From: an uncultured Prevotellaceae bacterium
GTDB lineage: Bacteria; Bacteroidota; Bacteroidia; Bacteroidales; Muribaculaceae
DNA length: 64,000 nucleotides
Direction: 5' to 3'
NCBI GenBank assembly: GCA_900319525.1
Contig: ONOU01000002.1
Location: 124,001-188,000, forward strand
Part shown: positions 42,943-51,268 of the stretch, piece by piece
Layout: the number at the start of each line of letters is the position of its first letter
Numbering within the stretch: the first letter of the stretch is position 1
Made by a program: the position numbers and the translations under genes
The notes under the pieces: model-generated
What the model saw: the letters and a program-made list of their open reading frames with translations, nothing else
What the model was told of the DNA's origin: nothing
Database searches by the model: none

Positions 42943-43851
42943 ATGAGCAATAAACTACTTTTCAGACTTTCCGTCCTGGTGGCGGCCATGATGTGTGCCC
43001 TCGGTGCCAGCGCCCAAGAGGCCTATGCTGTGTACACGTCGGATAACACAACGCTGACGTTCTACTATGATGCCCAGCGCAGCAGTCGCCTAGGCACCAC
43101 CTACGACCTGAACACAGGCTATAACTATCCCGACTGGTACACTGATGGCACCAATCTCAATGTGACCCAGGTGGTCTTTGATCCCTCGTTTGCTGGTGCC
43201 CGCCCGACGTCCACCATCTATTGGTTCTTTGCTTTGTTTAATCTTCAATCCATTACGGGCCTGGAGTACTTGAACACTAGCGAGGTTACCGATATGGCTT
43301 GGATGTTCTTTTTCTGTTCAAATCTGACGAGCCTAGACTTTAGCCACTTTAACACGTCCAAGGTAAACTCAATGTATAACATGTTGGGTTACTGCCAAAG
43401 CCTAACGAGCCTTGACTTGAGCAGTTTCAACACATCCCAGGTGATCAGTATGAGTAGCATGTTCGATCATTGCGCCAATCTGCAGACCATCTATGTGGGC
43501 GATGGATGGAATACTGCTGCCGTGACAATCTCTCAAGATATGTTCAAGGATTGCACCAGCCTGGTGGGTGGCCAGGGCACGACCTATGATGCCAACCACA
43601 TCGACAAGACTTACGCCCACATCGACGGTGGCACGAGCAACCCAGGCTACTTCACCGAGAAGCCTGCCTTCATTCGTGGCGACGTGAACGGCGACGGCAG
43701 CGTGAATATTAGCGACGTAACTACCCTGATCGACTTGCTGCTGGGCGGCGGTACCATCAGCAACCCCGCGGCCGACTGCATCCAGGACAGCAGCGTCAAC
43801 ATCAGCGACGTCACCTCCCTGATCGACTACCTGCTCTCCGGCCATTGGTGA
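42943..43851 (+). CDS. BspA-like surface protein with DUF285 repeats and dockerin (short form)
   Basis: Exported protein of 302 residues. Signal peptide ends at ALGASAQ. The middle holds DUF285/BspA-type repeats of about 24 residues built on NLTSLDFSHFNTSKVNSMYN, typical of adhesin-like repeat proteins. A conserved block (GGQGTTYDANHIDKTYAHID) precedes a C-terminal dockerin: the first loop is intact (DVNGDGSVNISD), the second altered (DCIQDSSVNISD). Nearly every module recurs in the next gene. A role in binding a host or plant ligand at the surface is possible. A -7 box (TATCTTTG, 42864-42871) lies upstream, with poor -33. Confidence 0.8.
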   Translation: MSNKLLFRLSVLVAAMMCALGASAQEAYAVYTSDNTTLTFYYDAQRSSRLGTTYDLNTGYNYPDWYTDGTNLNVTQVVFDPSFAGARPTSTIYWFFALFNLQSITGLEYLNTSEVTDMAWMFFFCSNLTSLDFSHFNTSKVNSMYNMLGYCQSLTSLDLSSFNTSQVISMSSMFDHCANLQTIYVGDGWNTAAVTISQDMFKDCTSLVGGQGTTYDANHIDKTYAHIDGGTSNPGYFTEKPAFIRGDVNGDGSVNISDVTTLIDLLLGGGTISNPAADCIQDSSVNISDVTSLIDYLLSGHW

Positions 43852-43923
43852 TAAACTACGAATAACGCAAATTAAACTAATAGCATTCGCACTCTTTTAA
43901 TTGTCAGCGATTTTAACGAATTG

Positions 43924-43961
43924 GCATCTGCGCTCAAACCGGGGCGCGGATGCTTTTGTTT
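43924..43961 (+). terminator. Rho-independent terminator of the short BspA-like gene
   Basis: A 10-bp stem with one T-G wobble (43924-43933 with 43944-43953) followed by TTTTGTTT. Confidence 0.75.
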
Positions 43962-44005
43962 CATTCGTTTAATTCGCCGACCAAAATAATTCGCCGACCC
44001 AAAAA

Positions 44006-44029
44006 CTTAGCGGCTTAGCGCCTTAGCGT
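44006..44029. repeat. Three tandem 8-bp repeats (CTTAGCGN)
   Basis: CTTAGCGG, CTTAGCGC and CTTAGCGT follow each other without gaps. Similar words occur in the hairpin at 4599-4670 and at the end of the M15 peptidase gene near 23919. Confidence 0.75.
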
Positions 44030-44116
44030 GGGGATTGTGTAGCGGGTGGGGCGGCCACGCCAAGGCGAAGCCCTACGGGTGACGCAAGATTTTGTGTCTC
44101 TACAGGGCGGATGCCT

Positions 44117-44159
44117 CACTAATCACTAACCACTAATCACTAACCACTAATCACTAATC
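44117..44159. repeat. Period-7 repeat (CACTAAT unit)
   Basis: About six copies of CACTAAT or CACTAAC follow one another. The unit differs from the AACTTAA/TTTTAAG family but has the same period. Confidence 0.85.
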
Positions 44160-44299
44160 GGCGAGCGCAGCGAGCATCATGCGGAGAGGAATATTTGTAA
44201 ATTATAACGTATTCATTAGGAAATGTTAGAAATTATTATTATATTTGCGGCATAACTTGAAGAATGAATCCATTTTTACTAACTAATAACTACACGATT

Positions 44300-46447
44300 A
44301 TGAAACGATTATTACTATTTTCACTGACTGTGCTGATGGCGGCGCTGGCGGCCCGTGCCGATGTGGCCATCAACGCCACCAACTTCCCTGACGCGGCCTT
44401 CCGCTCCTACTTGATGAGCGAGTATCCCAGCGGCACCATCACCACGGCGCAGCTCAATGCCCGCACCGAACTGATCTTGGAATACAAGGGCATCTCCAAC
44501 ATGACGGGTGTGCAGTATTTCACCCAATTGAAAAAGCTGAGTCTATATGGTAACAATCTGACTTCGATCGACGTGAGCGCCCTCACCAAGTTGACTTACC
44601 TGAATCTGGGTAAGAACCAGTTGTACTCTATTAATGTGGACAACAATACGGCTCTGGAGCAATTGTATCTCCAGAGCAACCAGTTGACCAGCGTAACAGT
44701 AGAATTCTTAAGTGACCTGAGAACGTTGTGGGTTTCCAAAAACCCCAACCTGACAAACCTCGAATGCGCCTGCAACGATCTCAGCAATTTTGATATATAT
44801 AATTGTACCGCGTTACAGAACCTCAGTTGTTTCAACAACCCCCACCTGAGCGCCATCTACAACCTGGAGAGTTGCACCGCCTTGACCCACCTGGACTGTG
44901 AGGACTGTGCCATCACCGAGTTGCCCGGTGTGGCCAACATGACCAACCTGCAAACGCTGTGGGCCTGCAACAACCAGTTGACCAGCCTCAACGTCAGTAA
45001 CCTGAGTCAGTTGAAGAAACTCAATGTCTCGGGCAACACAAGCCTGACAGAACTCGACTGCAGTGAATGCAACTTGACCCTCCTTGACGTGACCGGCTGC
45101 ACTGCACTTTCTTTTCTCAACTGCAACTATAACCAATTAACCGTCTTGGACATCAGTGGCTGTACAGGCCTTGAAGATATCTGGTGTAGAAATAACCAGT
45201 TGACCTCGCTGGACTTGAGCCCATGTAATAATTTGTATACGCTTGACTGCAGGTATAACCAGATCTCCAGCCTTGATATCGCTCACCACACCAATCTTGA
45301 GGAACTGTGGTGTCAATACAACAATTTGACCAGCCTCGACGTGAGTGGTTGTACCAGCCTTGAATTAATAAGTGCTCACTACAACCAGATTGCGAGCATG
45401 AATGTGAGCAATTGCCCGAATCTTAAAACCATGAGTATTTATTACAACCAGCTCAAGAGTAACGCGATGGGAAATCTGATTGCCGGGCTGCCCACATGCA
45501 GCAGCGGTGATGCGGGGATGGCATATGTTTTCGTTGACCCCAATCCCGATAGTGGTTCAACCGACGAGGGGAATGTCATCACTGCCGCCCTTATCAACCA
45601 AGCCAGCGCAAAGCATTGGGATCTCTACCATTATAATTGGAGTAATTCCAGTTGGGTGCCCTATACCGGCGCCGCTGCTGTCGAGGCCTATGCCTGCTAC
45701 ACGCCGTCGAACACGACGCTGACGTTCTACTACGACAACCAGCGCAGCAGCCGCACAGGCACCACCTACGACCTGAACACGGGCAACTACAGTCCCGGCT
45801 GGTACACTGACGGCACGTATTCCAATGTGAGCGAGGTGAAGTTTGACCCGTCGTTCACTAATGCCCGCCCGACTACTTGCCACTCTTGGTTTCGTGATAT
45901 GGCCCAACTTCAGACTATCTATGGGCTAAACTATATGAACACAAGTGCTGTAACCCATATGGTGAGTATGTTCAGGGGCTGCAGCAGCTTGACGGTCTTA
46001 GACCTGAGCAGTTTCAACACGGCCAATGTGATTGCCATGGGAGGCATGTTTATGGGTTGCAGTAACCTTCGTACCATTTATGCGGGCAGTGGCTGGAGCA
46101 CGGCTGCCGTGGAAGCATCCGCGGGCATGTTCTACAGTTGCACCTCTCTGGTGGGCGGCCAGGGCACGACCTTCAACAGCAGCCATGTTGGTATCGACTA
46201 CGCCCACATCGACGGCGGCCCGAGCAACCCGGGCTACTTCACCGACAAAAACGCCAGCCTGCGCGGCGACGTGAACGGCGACGGTAGCGTGAACATCAGC
46301 GACGTGACGGCCTTGATCGACTACCTGCTTAGCGGCAACGCATCGGGCATCAACCTGAGTGGTGCCGACTGCAACCAGGACGGCAGCATCAACATCAGCG
46401 ACGTCACCGCCCTGATCGACTACCTGTTGTCAGGTACCTGGAATTAA
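44300..46447 (+). CDS. BspA-like surface protein with leucine-rich repeats, DUF285 repeats and dockerin (long form)
   Basis: Exported protein of 715 residues. Signal peptide MKRLLLFSLTVLMAALAARA. Residues about 60-400 form some 15 leucine-rich repeats of about 21 residues (for example NNQLTSLDLSPCNNLYTLDC), a curved ligand-binding surface. Residues about 470-640 copy the modules of the gene upstream, with DUF285 repeats and GGQGTTFNSSHVGIDYAHID. The C-terminal dockerin has two intact calcium loops (DVNGDGSVNISD and DCNQDGSINISD). An ATG at 44264 is in frame; 44300 gives a proper signal peptide. Likely a surface adhesin or matrix-binding protein held by a dockerin-dependent link. A -7 box lies at 44240-44248. 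Confidence 0.85.
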   Translation: MKRLLLFSLTVLMAALAARADVAINATNFPDAAFRSYLMSEYPSGTITTAQLNARTELILEYKGISNMTGVQYFTQLKKLSLYGNNLTSIDVSALTKLTYLNLGKNQLYSINVDNNTALEQLYLQSNQLTSVTVEFLSDLRTLWVSKNPNLTNLECACNDLSNFDIYNCTALQNLSCFNNPHLSAIYNLESCTALTHLDCEDCAITELPGVANMTNLQTLWACNNQLTSLNVSNLSQLKKLNVSGNTSLTELDCSECNLTLLDVTGCTALSFLNCNYNQLTVLDISGCTGLEDIWCRNNQLTSLDLSPCNNLYTLDCRYNQISSLDIAHHTNLEELWCQYNNLTSLDVSGCTSLELISAHYNQIASMNVSNCPNLKTMSIYYNQLKSNAMGNLIAGLPTCSSGDAGMAYVFVDPNPDSGSTDEGNVITAALINQASAKHWDLYHYNWSNSSWVPYTGAAAVEAYACYTPSNTTLTFYYDNQRSSRTGTTYDLNTGNYSPGWYTDGTYSNVSEVKFDPSFTNARPTTCHSWFRDMAQLQTIYGLNYMNTSAVTHMVSMFRGCSSLTVLDLSSFNTANVIAMGGMFMGCSNLRTIYAGSGWSTAAVEASAGMFYSCTSLVGGQGTTFNSSHVGIDYAHIDGGPSNPGYFTDKNASLRGDVNGDGSVNISDVTALIDYLLSGNASGINLSGADCNQDGSINISDVTALIDYLLSGTWN

Positions 46448-46758
46448 AACTCATCAAAACCTAAAGTATTTCCCTCATGCTCATCCAGGGCGTGAGGGAT
46501 TTGCTATTTGTGGAGCGAAGTCCTGGTGTCCCTGATGATGCGGTCCGTGACATACTCCTGTTCACGATGTTCATGTTCAATTTGTTCAACTCACGGTCCA
46601 ACACATCAATTCAGGAAGAAGGCTCGGGTTCGGAATGGCGCGCTTTTTTCACGTTTCAATACATGGATAAAGGAGTCATGGGCCGGGGAGTGCGTTTTTT
46701 CGATTTTTATCATTACCTTTGCCATCAATAATGACCCAAAGAGATGTTATTACCCGCA
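46448..46758. other. Spacer before the aldo/keto reductase gene, with hairpin and promoter box
   Basis: A hairpin (46471-46480 with 46490-46499) ends the upstream gene. From 46500 to 46713 nothing is recognised; open frames there look random. A -7 box TACCTTTGC lies at 46714-46722 without a matching -33. The start of the reductase gene follows at 46759. Confidence 0.5.
46471..46499 (+). terminator. Probable terminator of the long BspA-like gene
   Basis: A 10-bp stem with one wobble (46471-46480 with 46490-46499), then TTTGCTATTTG. The T-run is broken, so this is moderate evidence. Confidence 0.55.
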
Positions 46759-47610
46759 ATGAAAACAATTCGACTGAACAATGGGGTGGAGATGCCCGCA
46801 CTCGGATTTGGCGTATTCAGACTCTCCCCGGCCGAGTGCGAGCGCTGCGTGCTGGACGCCATCGAGACGGGCTACCGCAGCATCGACACGGCCCAGGACT
46901 ATCAGAATGAAGAAGGCGTGGGCGCTGCCATCAGCAAGTGCGGCATCCCGCGCGACCAGCTGTTCATCACCACCAAGGTGTGGATCAGCAACGCCGGCGA
47001 GCAGCGGGCGGCACTCAGCATCGATGAGTCGCTGCGCAAACTGTGCACCGACTATGTTGACCTGCTGCTGGTGCATGAGCCCTATGGTGACTGCTATGGC
47101 ACCTATCGGGCCATGGAAAAAGCCTATCAGGCCGGCAAAGCAAGGGCCATCGGGCTGAGCAACTTCTATAACGTGCGTTTTATCGACATCGCCGAGCATA
47201 TGGACGTCAAGCCCGCTGTGCTGCAACTCGAGACCCATGTGTTTGCCCAGCAAAAGGCCATGCGTGCGCTCATCAGGGACTATGGCACCCGGCTCATGGC
47301 ATGGGGACCGCTGGCACAAGGCCGACACGGTTTCTTTGAAAACGAGACACTCAAGGCAATCGGAGCAAAATATGGCAAAACCAACGCCCAAGTGGCCCTC
47401 AACTGGCTGGTGTCGCAAGACATCATGCCGGTGCCCAAGACATCGCACAAGGAGCGCATGGCCAGCAATCTGGACATCTTTGACTTTGAACTCTCCAGCG
47501 AGGACATGGAGGCCATTGGCCGCCTGGATCAAGGCGAAAAGCTCATCAACGACTTCAACAACGACACCGACCTGGCCCAAAAGTTCCTCGGCCTCAAGCC
47601 TTGGAACTAA
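46759..47610 (+). CDS. Aldo/keto reductase
   Basis: NADPH-dependent carbonyl reductase of 283 residues (TIM barrel, AKR5-like). Catalytic tetrad visible: Asp and Tyr in GYRSIDTAQDYQNEEGVG (about 38-55), Lys in FITTKVWIS (about 74), His in LLLVHEP. The cofactor-binding segment GLSNFYNVRFIDI and the late PVPKTSHKERMASNLDIFDF with the Lys/Ser/Arg loop for NADPH are typical. An ATG 15 bp upstream (46744) is possible; MKTIRLNNGVEMPALGFG is the usual beginning. A -7 box TACCTTTGC stands at 46714-46722. Substrate unknown. Confidence 0.92.
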   Translation: MKTIRLNNGVEMPALGFGVFRLSPAECERCVLDAIETGYRSIDTAQDYQNEEGVGAAISKCGIPRDQLFITTKVWISNAGEQRAALSIDESLRKLCTDYVDLLLVHEPYGDCYGTYRAMEKAYQAGKARAIGLSNFYNVRFIDIAEHMDVKPAVLQLETHVFAQQKAMRALIRDYGTRLMAWGPLAQGRHGFFENETLKAIGAKYGKTNAQVALNWLVSQDIMPVPKTSHKERMASNLDIFDFELSSEDMEAIGRLDQGEKLINDFNNDTDLAQKFLGLKPWN

Positions 47611-47737
47611 GAATGAGGAAATAGTGGGCTCACCTGATAAAAGGTGGGGGCGGTGTGGCCGAAGGCCGCTGGCCTTGGCGAGGTCTTTCGACCTCATGCT
47701 TGCCCCCGCTAATTTTCCGCTGAGCCAAATAGTAACT

Positions 47738-47771
47738 AAGAAAGCCGGCAAAGTGAGATGCCGGCTTTCTT
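47738..47771. terminator. Bidirectional terminator between the reductase gene and the mannan operon
   Basis: A perfect 13-bp stem (47738-47750 with 47759-47771, loop of 8) lies between two convergent genes. The ends AAG...CTT are A/T-rich. Confidence 0.75.
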
Positions 47772-47792
47772 GGTTATAGAAGAACTGTTATA

Positions 47793-48941
47793 TTACTTTA
47801 TTTTCTTGATGTCGTTGACAAAGAGGATTTGCTTTTTCTTGGCCATCTGCTTGAAATCGGCGGCTGTGGCGATGCCGGGAGCTGCGCCAAAGTGCTCACG
47901 CTTGAAGTTGCGCCACGGCAGGAAATAGCAGGGATGGTGCTTCTCCATGATGGGCAGCAACACGCGGCTCCACCAGGTGGCATTGGGCGAATTCTTGTAG
48001 CCGCACTCGGTGAATGCCAGCAGCAGGCCATGCTCCTGGGCATAGGCATCCAGGAAGTCCATGTCGGCATTACACTGCTTGACAAAATCCTCTTCGGTAC
48101 CCCACTGATAGGCGTCAAGGCCTAACAAATCAACGCGATCGTCACCTGGCCAGCGGTTGTAGAATTCCTGCGGATCGACACCCAAGTTGGGCGAACAACT
48201 CCACACGATGGACGCCGACAGGCTCTTGTTGAGGTAATCCTGAGTAAGATTCCACAAGCGCAGGAAATCCTCGTCGGTGCAATTGCCCTTGCCCCACCAG
48301 AACCATCCGCCGTTGTACTCATGCCAGGGACGGAAGATGACAGGAACGGGCTTGCCGCCCTTGTCGGTGAGCGAGAGGATGAATGCCTCGACACGCTGGA
48401 GCCACGTCATGAACTTGTTGTGGCCCTTGCCGCCGGGAAGAATCTCCTTTACCGTGCTTTTGGGATCAAGGACAAGACCGAGTTGACCGGTTTTCTCGAG
48501 ATAAGGCTTTGCTGCCTCAAACGACTTGATGTCGCTCTCAATCCAAGCGGTGGTGCCCAGCATGGGATTGCGCGGATGCCATGACAGCGTTACGATACCG
48601 CCACGCTCATATTGCTTGATGATTTCTTCACGAATCCAATTGAACGGTACCGAATCCAGGTTCTTGTCGTCGCCCATCTCGATGCCGCCCAAGTCAAAGC
48701 CCATCACACCAGGGTAGTCGCCAACGAGGTCATAGGTGTCGGAACGGCCTTGTTCCCACTCCCAAGTGATGCCATAGAACGGGTCGTCCTGGTGGCCGTA
48801 CATGATGCCGCGTTTTTGCAGCTTTGTGAGGCGCTCAATCAACTTTTGCGCCGGGGTCTTCTCGACTTTGGGCGCACGGGCTCCCGCCTGTGATGCGCAA
48901 AGGGCAAACAGCAGGGCGATGAGCAACAGTCTGGGTTTCAT
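47793..48941 (-). CDS. GH26 beta-mannanase
   Basis: Exported endo- or exo-acting beta-1,4-mannanase of 382 residues. Signal peptide ends at SQAGA, no lipobox, so probably periplasmic. Catalytic residues: acid/base Glu in FRPWHEYNGGWFWWG near residue 204 and nucleophile Glu in LAFTECGYK near 307; both blocks are the standard GH26 signatures. MYGHQDDPFYGITWEWE and VMGFDLGGIE line the cleft. Last gene of the seven-gene mannan operon, separated from GH36 by 81 bp with a period-7 repeat. Likely trims imported mannan oligosaccharides to mannobiose, as in Bacteroides fragilis. Confidence 0.93.
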   Translation of the reverse strand: MKPRLLLIALLFALCASQAGARAPKVEKTPAQKLIERLTKLQKRGIMYGHQDDPFYGITWEWEQGRSDTYDLVGDYPGVMGFDLGGIEMGDDKNLDSVPFNWIREEIIKQYERGGIVTLSWHPRNPMLGTTAWIESDIKSFEAAKPYLEKTGQLGLVLDPKSTVKEILPGGKGHNKFMTWLQRVEAFILSLTDKGGKPVPVIFRPWHEYNGGWFWWGKGNCTDEDFLRLWNLTQDYLNKSLSASIVWSCSPNLGVDPQEFYNRWPGDDRVDLLGLDAYQWGTEEDFVKQCNADMDFLDAYAQEHGLLLAFTECGYKNSPNATWWSRVLLPIMEKHHPCYFLPWRNFKREHFGAAPGIATAADFKQMAKKKQILFVNDIKKIK

Positions 48942-48944
48942 TGT

Positions 48945-48986
48945 TTTTAAGTTTTGAGTTTTAAGTTTTAAGTTGTAAGTTTTAAG
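48945..48986. repeat. Period-7 repeat (TTTTAAG unit)
   Basis: Six copies of TTTTAAG with variants TTTTGAG and TTGTAAG follow each other just upstream of the GH26 start. It is the same family, inverted, as at 30530-30568. Confidence 0.85.
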
Positions 48987-49022
48987 TAAGATTACTTTCG
49001 CCTAGAGCGCAAATGCCTTGTC

Positions 49023-51215
49023 TTAAAAGGATTTGAGCTCGAAGATGCGGCTGGCATAGTCGCTGGCCAGGGGCACTTCAAGGCCGATGTCCATCAGGAA
49101 GCGGCCGGTGAAGGTCTTGCCGTTGAGCTGGCATGGCTTTTGGCCCACCTTGACGTTGCGCTCGGTGAGGGTGTAACTGCGGTCGGGATCAAGACCTGCA
49201 AGCTGGATGCGCGGCAGCGGCTGGTCAACGTAGTTGTCCACCTTGTAGATGAACCACACGGCATGGTCCATAGCATCGTTGCTGAACATGATGGACGAGA
49301 CGCCCTTGCGGTTGTAAGGCGAAATCAGACGATAGAGGTTGCCGGTCTGCACGACGGGGCGCAGCAACTTGTAGTCGGCAAACGCCTGTGTGCACTGGTC
49401 GTGTTCCTCCTGGCTCATGTGCCGCGGTTGCAGCTCCATGCCCAGGCGTCCGCTCATGGCCACGTCGCAGCGGAACTTGATGGGGATGACACGGCCGCCC
49501 GTGTTCCAGTAAGGGGAGCCGCCGATGTGCTGTGCCATGGCGTTGGCAGGGAAGAAGAAGGAGGTCCCGTACTGGATGTAAACGCGCTGCAGGGCATCGT
49601 TGTTGTCGCTCACCCAGAACTCGTCGAAGTAGGGCAGCAGGCCATAGTTGGCACGGCCACCACCCGAGGCACAGTCCTGGATGACCAGGTCGGGATACTT
49701 GGCGCGGATGCGCTTGAGCACGTTGATGAGTCCGCGGTGCCACAGGATGGAGATATTGTTCTGCTTGTCCTTGGGCAGGTACAGCGAGCCGTAGTTCTGG
49801 ATTGAGGCATTGGCATCCCACTTGATATAAGCGATGTCAGGGTTCTGCGTCATCAGGTTGTCCACGATGCCGAAGACGAAGTCCTGCACCTTGGGGTTGG
49901 TCAGGTCGAGCACAACCTGTGTGCCGCCACGACCTTGCTTGAGCTCGCGCCCCTTGGTCTGGAGCATCCAGTCGGGGTGTTTCTCGTAGAGCTCACTCAC
50001 GGTGTTGCACATCTCGGGCTCAATCCAGATGCCGAACTTGATGCCCCGCTGACGGGCCGCCTGGGTGAGCGTGCTGATGCCGCCGGGCAGTTTGCGCTTG
50101 TCCACCACCCAGTCGCCCAGCGACGACGAGTCGTTGTTGCGGGGATACTTGTCGCCAAACCAACCATCGTCCATCACGAACAGTTCGCCGCCAAACTTGG
50201 CGATGTCGTCCATCATGTTGATCATGGTTTCCTCCTTGATGTCAAACACGACACCCTCCCACGAGTTGAGCAGGATGTCGCCCGTCTTCATGCCGCGGTG
50301 GAACATGCCCTCGGTGCGTGCCCAGCGATGGATGGTGCGGCTGGCGCCTCCCAGGCCGTCCTCGGAGTAGGCCAGGGCCAGATGCGGCGTTTCAAAGCGT
50401 TCGTTGGGCTCGAGCACATACTCCGACGACATGGGGTCGATACCGGCGTAGAACTGGTGCTGGCGATGGCCCGTGGTGTTGATGCGGAGCTCGTAGTTGC
50501 CGCTCCAGCACAGGATGGCCGCAATGACGCGCCCCGTCGTTTCCTGGGGCTCGCCGTCGAGCGAGATCATCAGCTCGGGAGCGTCCATGTGCGAGTTGCG
50601 GGCGCCGTCGGTGTTGCGGATGGTCTTCAGGCCTTGGGTGAGCGGTTCGGTCGTGGGTTCGGCCTCGGCAGCCCAGTTGCCGTGCAGGTGGCTGATCCAC
50701 ACGTCGCCCTGGCGCAGTGTCAAGTGGCCAGAATCGAAGCGCTTGAGCGTGATGGCACGTTTCTCCTTGTGAGAGATCTCGGTCCAAGTCTCGATCACGT
50801 CCACGTTTTTGTAGGCTTTATAGAACACTTTCACTGTGACGGGCAGCAGTTTGTCGGTCATCGTGAAAATGTGAAGCTGCGAGCGGTCGTCGCTGCTCGT
50901 CTCGTAGTTGGTGACCTTGAGCTCGAGGTTCAGGTCGCCGTCGGCATGCTGCACCTGAATGGCGGGCAGCTGGATGGCGTCCACGGTGCCGAATGCGGGC
51001 AATGCCGGGAAGTTGAGGTCGGCGCCAGCGTCACGCAGCTGCTGCATTGTGGCGCTCTTGTTGCCGTAGTAGCCCATGCGCAGGTCGCCGCCCTCATAGG
51101 CGTGCAGCACCAGCTGGGTGTTGGGCGTCTGCACAGCAACGTCACCCTGCCAAGCACTCATCGTGCCGGAACCCAGCAGCATCATCGCTGCAAGGATTAG
51201 AGAGAATCTTTTCAT
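49023..51215 (-). CDS. GH36 alpha-galactosidase
   Basis: Exported enzyme of 730 residues that removes alpha-1,6-galactose side chains from galactomannan. Signal peptide ends near TMSAWQ. N-terminal beta-supersandwich, then a TIM barrel with FVMDDGWFGDKYPRNNDSSS, the nucleophile Asp in YIKWDANASI (about 462) and acid/base Asp in WVSDNNDALQ (about 535), plus IQDCASGGGRAN between. These match clan GH-D GH36 enzymes of about 720 residues. Within the mannan operon it would strip galactose before GH26 and the epimerase-phosphorylase step act. Confidence 0.94.
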   Translation of the reverse strand: MKRFSLILAAMMLLGSGTMSAWQGDVAVQTPNTQLVLHAYEGGDLRMGYYGNKSATMQQLRDAGADLNFPALPAFGTVDAIQLPAIQVQHADGDLNLELKVTNYETSSDDRSQLHIFTMTDKLLPVTVKVFYKAYKNVDVIETWTEISHKEKRAITLKRFDSGHLTLRQGDVWISHLHGNWAAEAEPTTEPLTQGLKTIRNTDGARNSHMDAPELMISLDGEPQETTGRVIAAILCWSGNYELRINTTGHRQHQFYAGIDPMSSEYVLEPNERFETPHLALAYSEDGLGGASRTIHRWARTEGMFHRGMKTGDILLNSWEGVVFDIKEETMINMMDDIAKFGGELFVMDDGWFGDKYPRNNDSSSLGDWVVDKRKLPGGISTLTQAARQRGIKFGIWIEPEMCNTVSELYEKHPDWMLQTKGRELKQGRGGTQVVLDLTNPKVQDFVFGIVDNLMTQNPDIAYIKWDANASIQNYGSLYLPKDKQNNISILWHRGLINVLKRIRAKYPDLVIQDCASGGGRANYGLLPYFDEFWVSDNNDALQRVYIQYGTSFFFPANAMAQHIGGSPYWNTGGRVIPIKFRCDVAMSGRLGMELQPRHMSQEEHDQCTQAFADYKLLRPVVQTGNLYRLISPYNRKGVSSIMFSNDAMDHAVWFIYKVDNYVDQPLPRIQLAGLDPDRSYTLTERNVKVGQKPCQLNGKTFTGRFLMDIGLEVPLASDYASRIFELKSF

Positions 51216-51268
51216 CGTGTTTGAGATATATATTATGGTTAATGTTGTTCAGCTGTTCAATCAAGGGA

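Larger units (their letters stand above)
43852..44299. other. Repeat-rich spacer, no gene seen
   Basis: This 448-bp stretch contains, in order, a hairpin terminator (43924-43961), a 12-bp direct repeat AATTCGCCGACC (43971-43982 and 43988-43999), three tandem 8-bp CTTAGCGN units (44006-44029), and six period-7 units (44117-44159). A -7 box TATATTTGC stands at 44240-44248 before the next gene. No open frame with coding character was seen. Confidence 0.6.

Noticed and set aside
44117-44159. Period-7 array as a CRISPR
   Set aside because: Units of 7 bp without 25-40 bp repeats or unique spacers, and no cas genes nearby.
46477-46762. Two overlapping short frames before the aldo/keto reductase
   Set aside because: They overlap in different frames, lack promoter and homologue-like features, and contain a terminator hairpin at their start.
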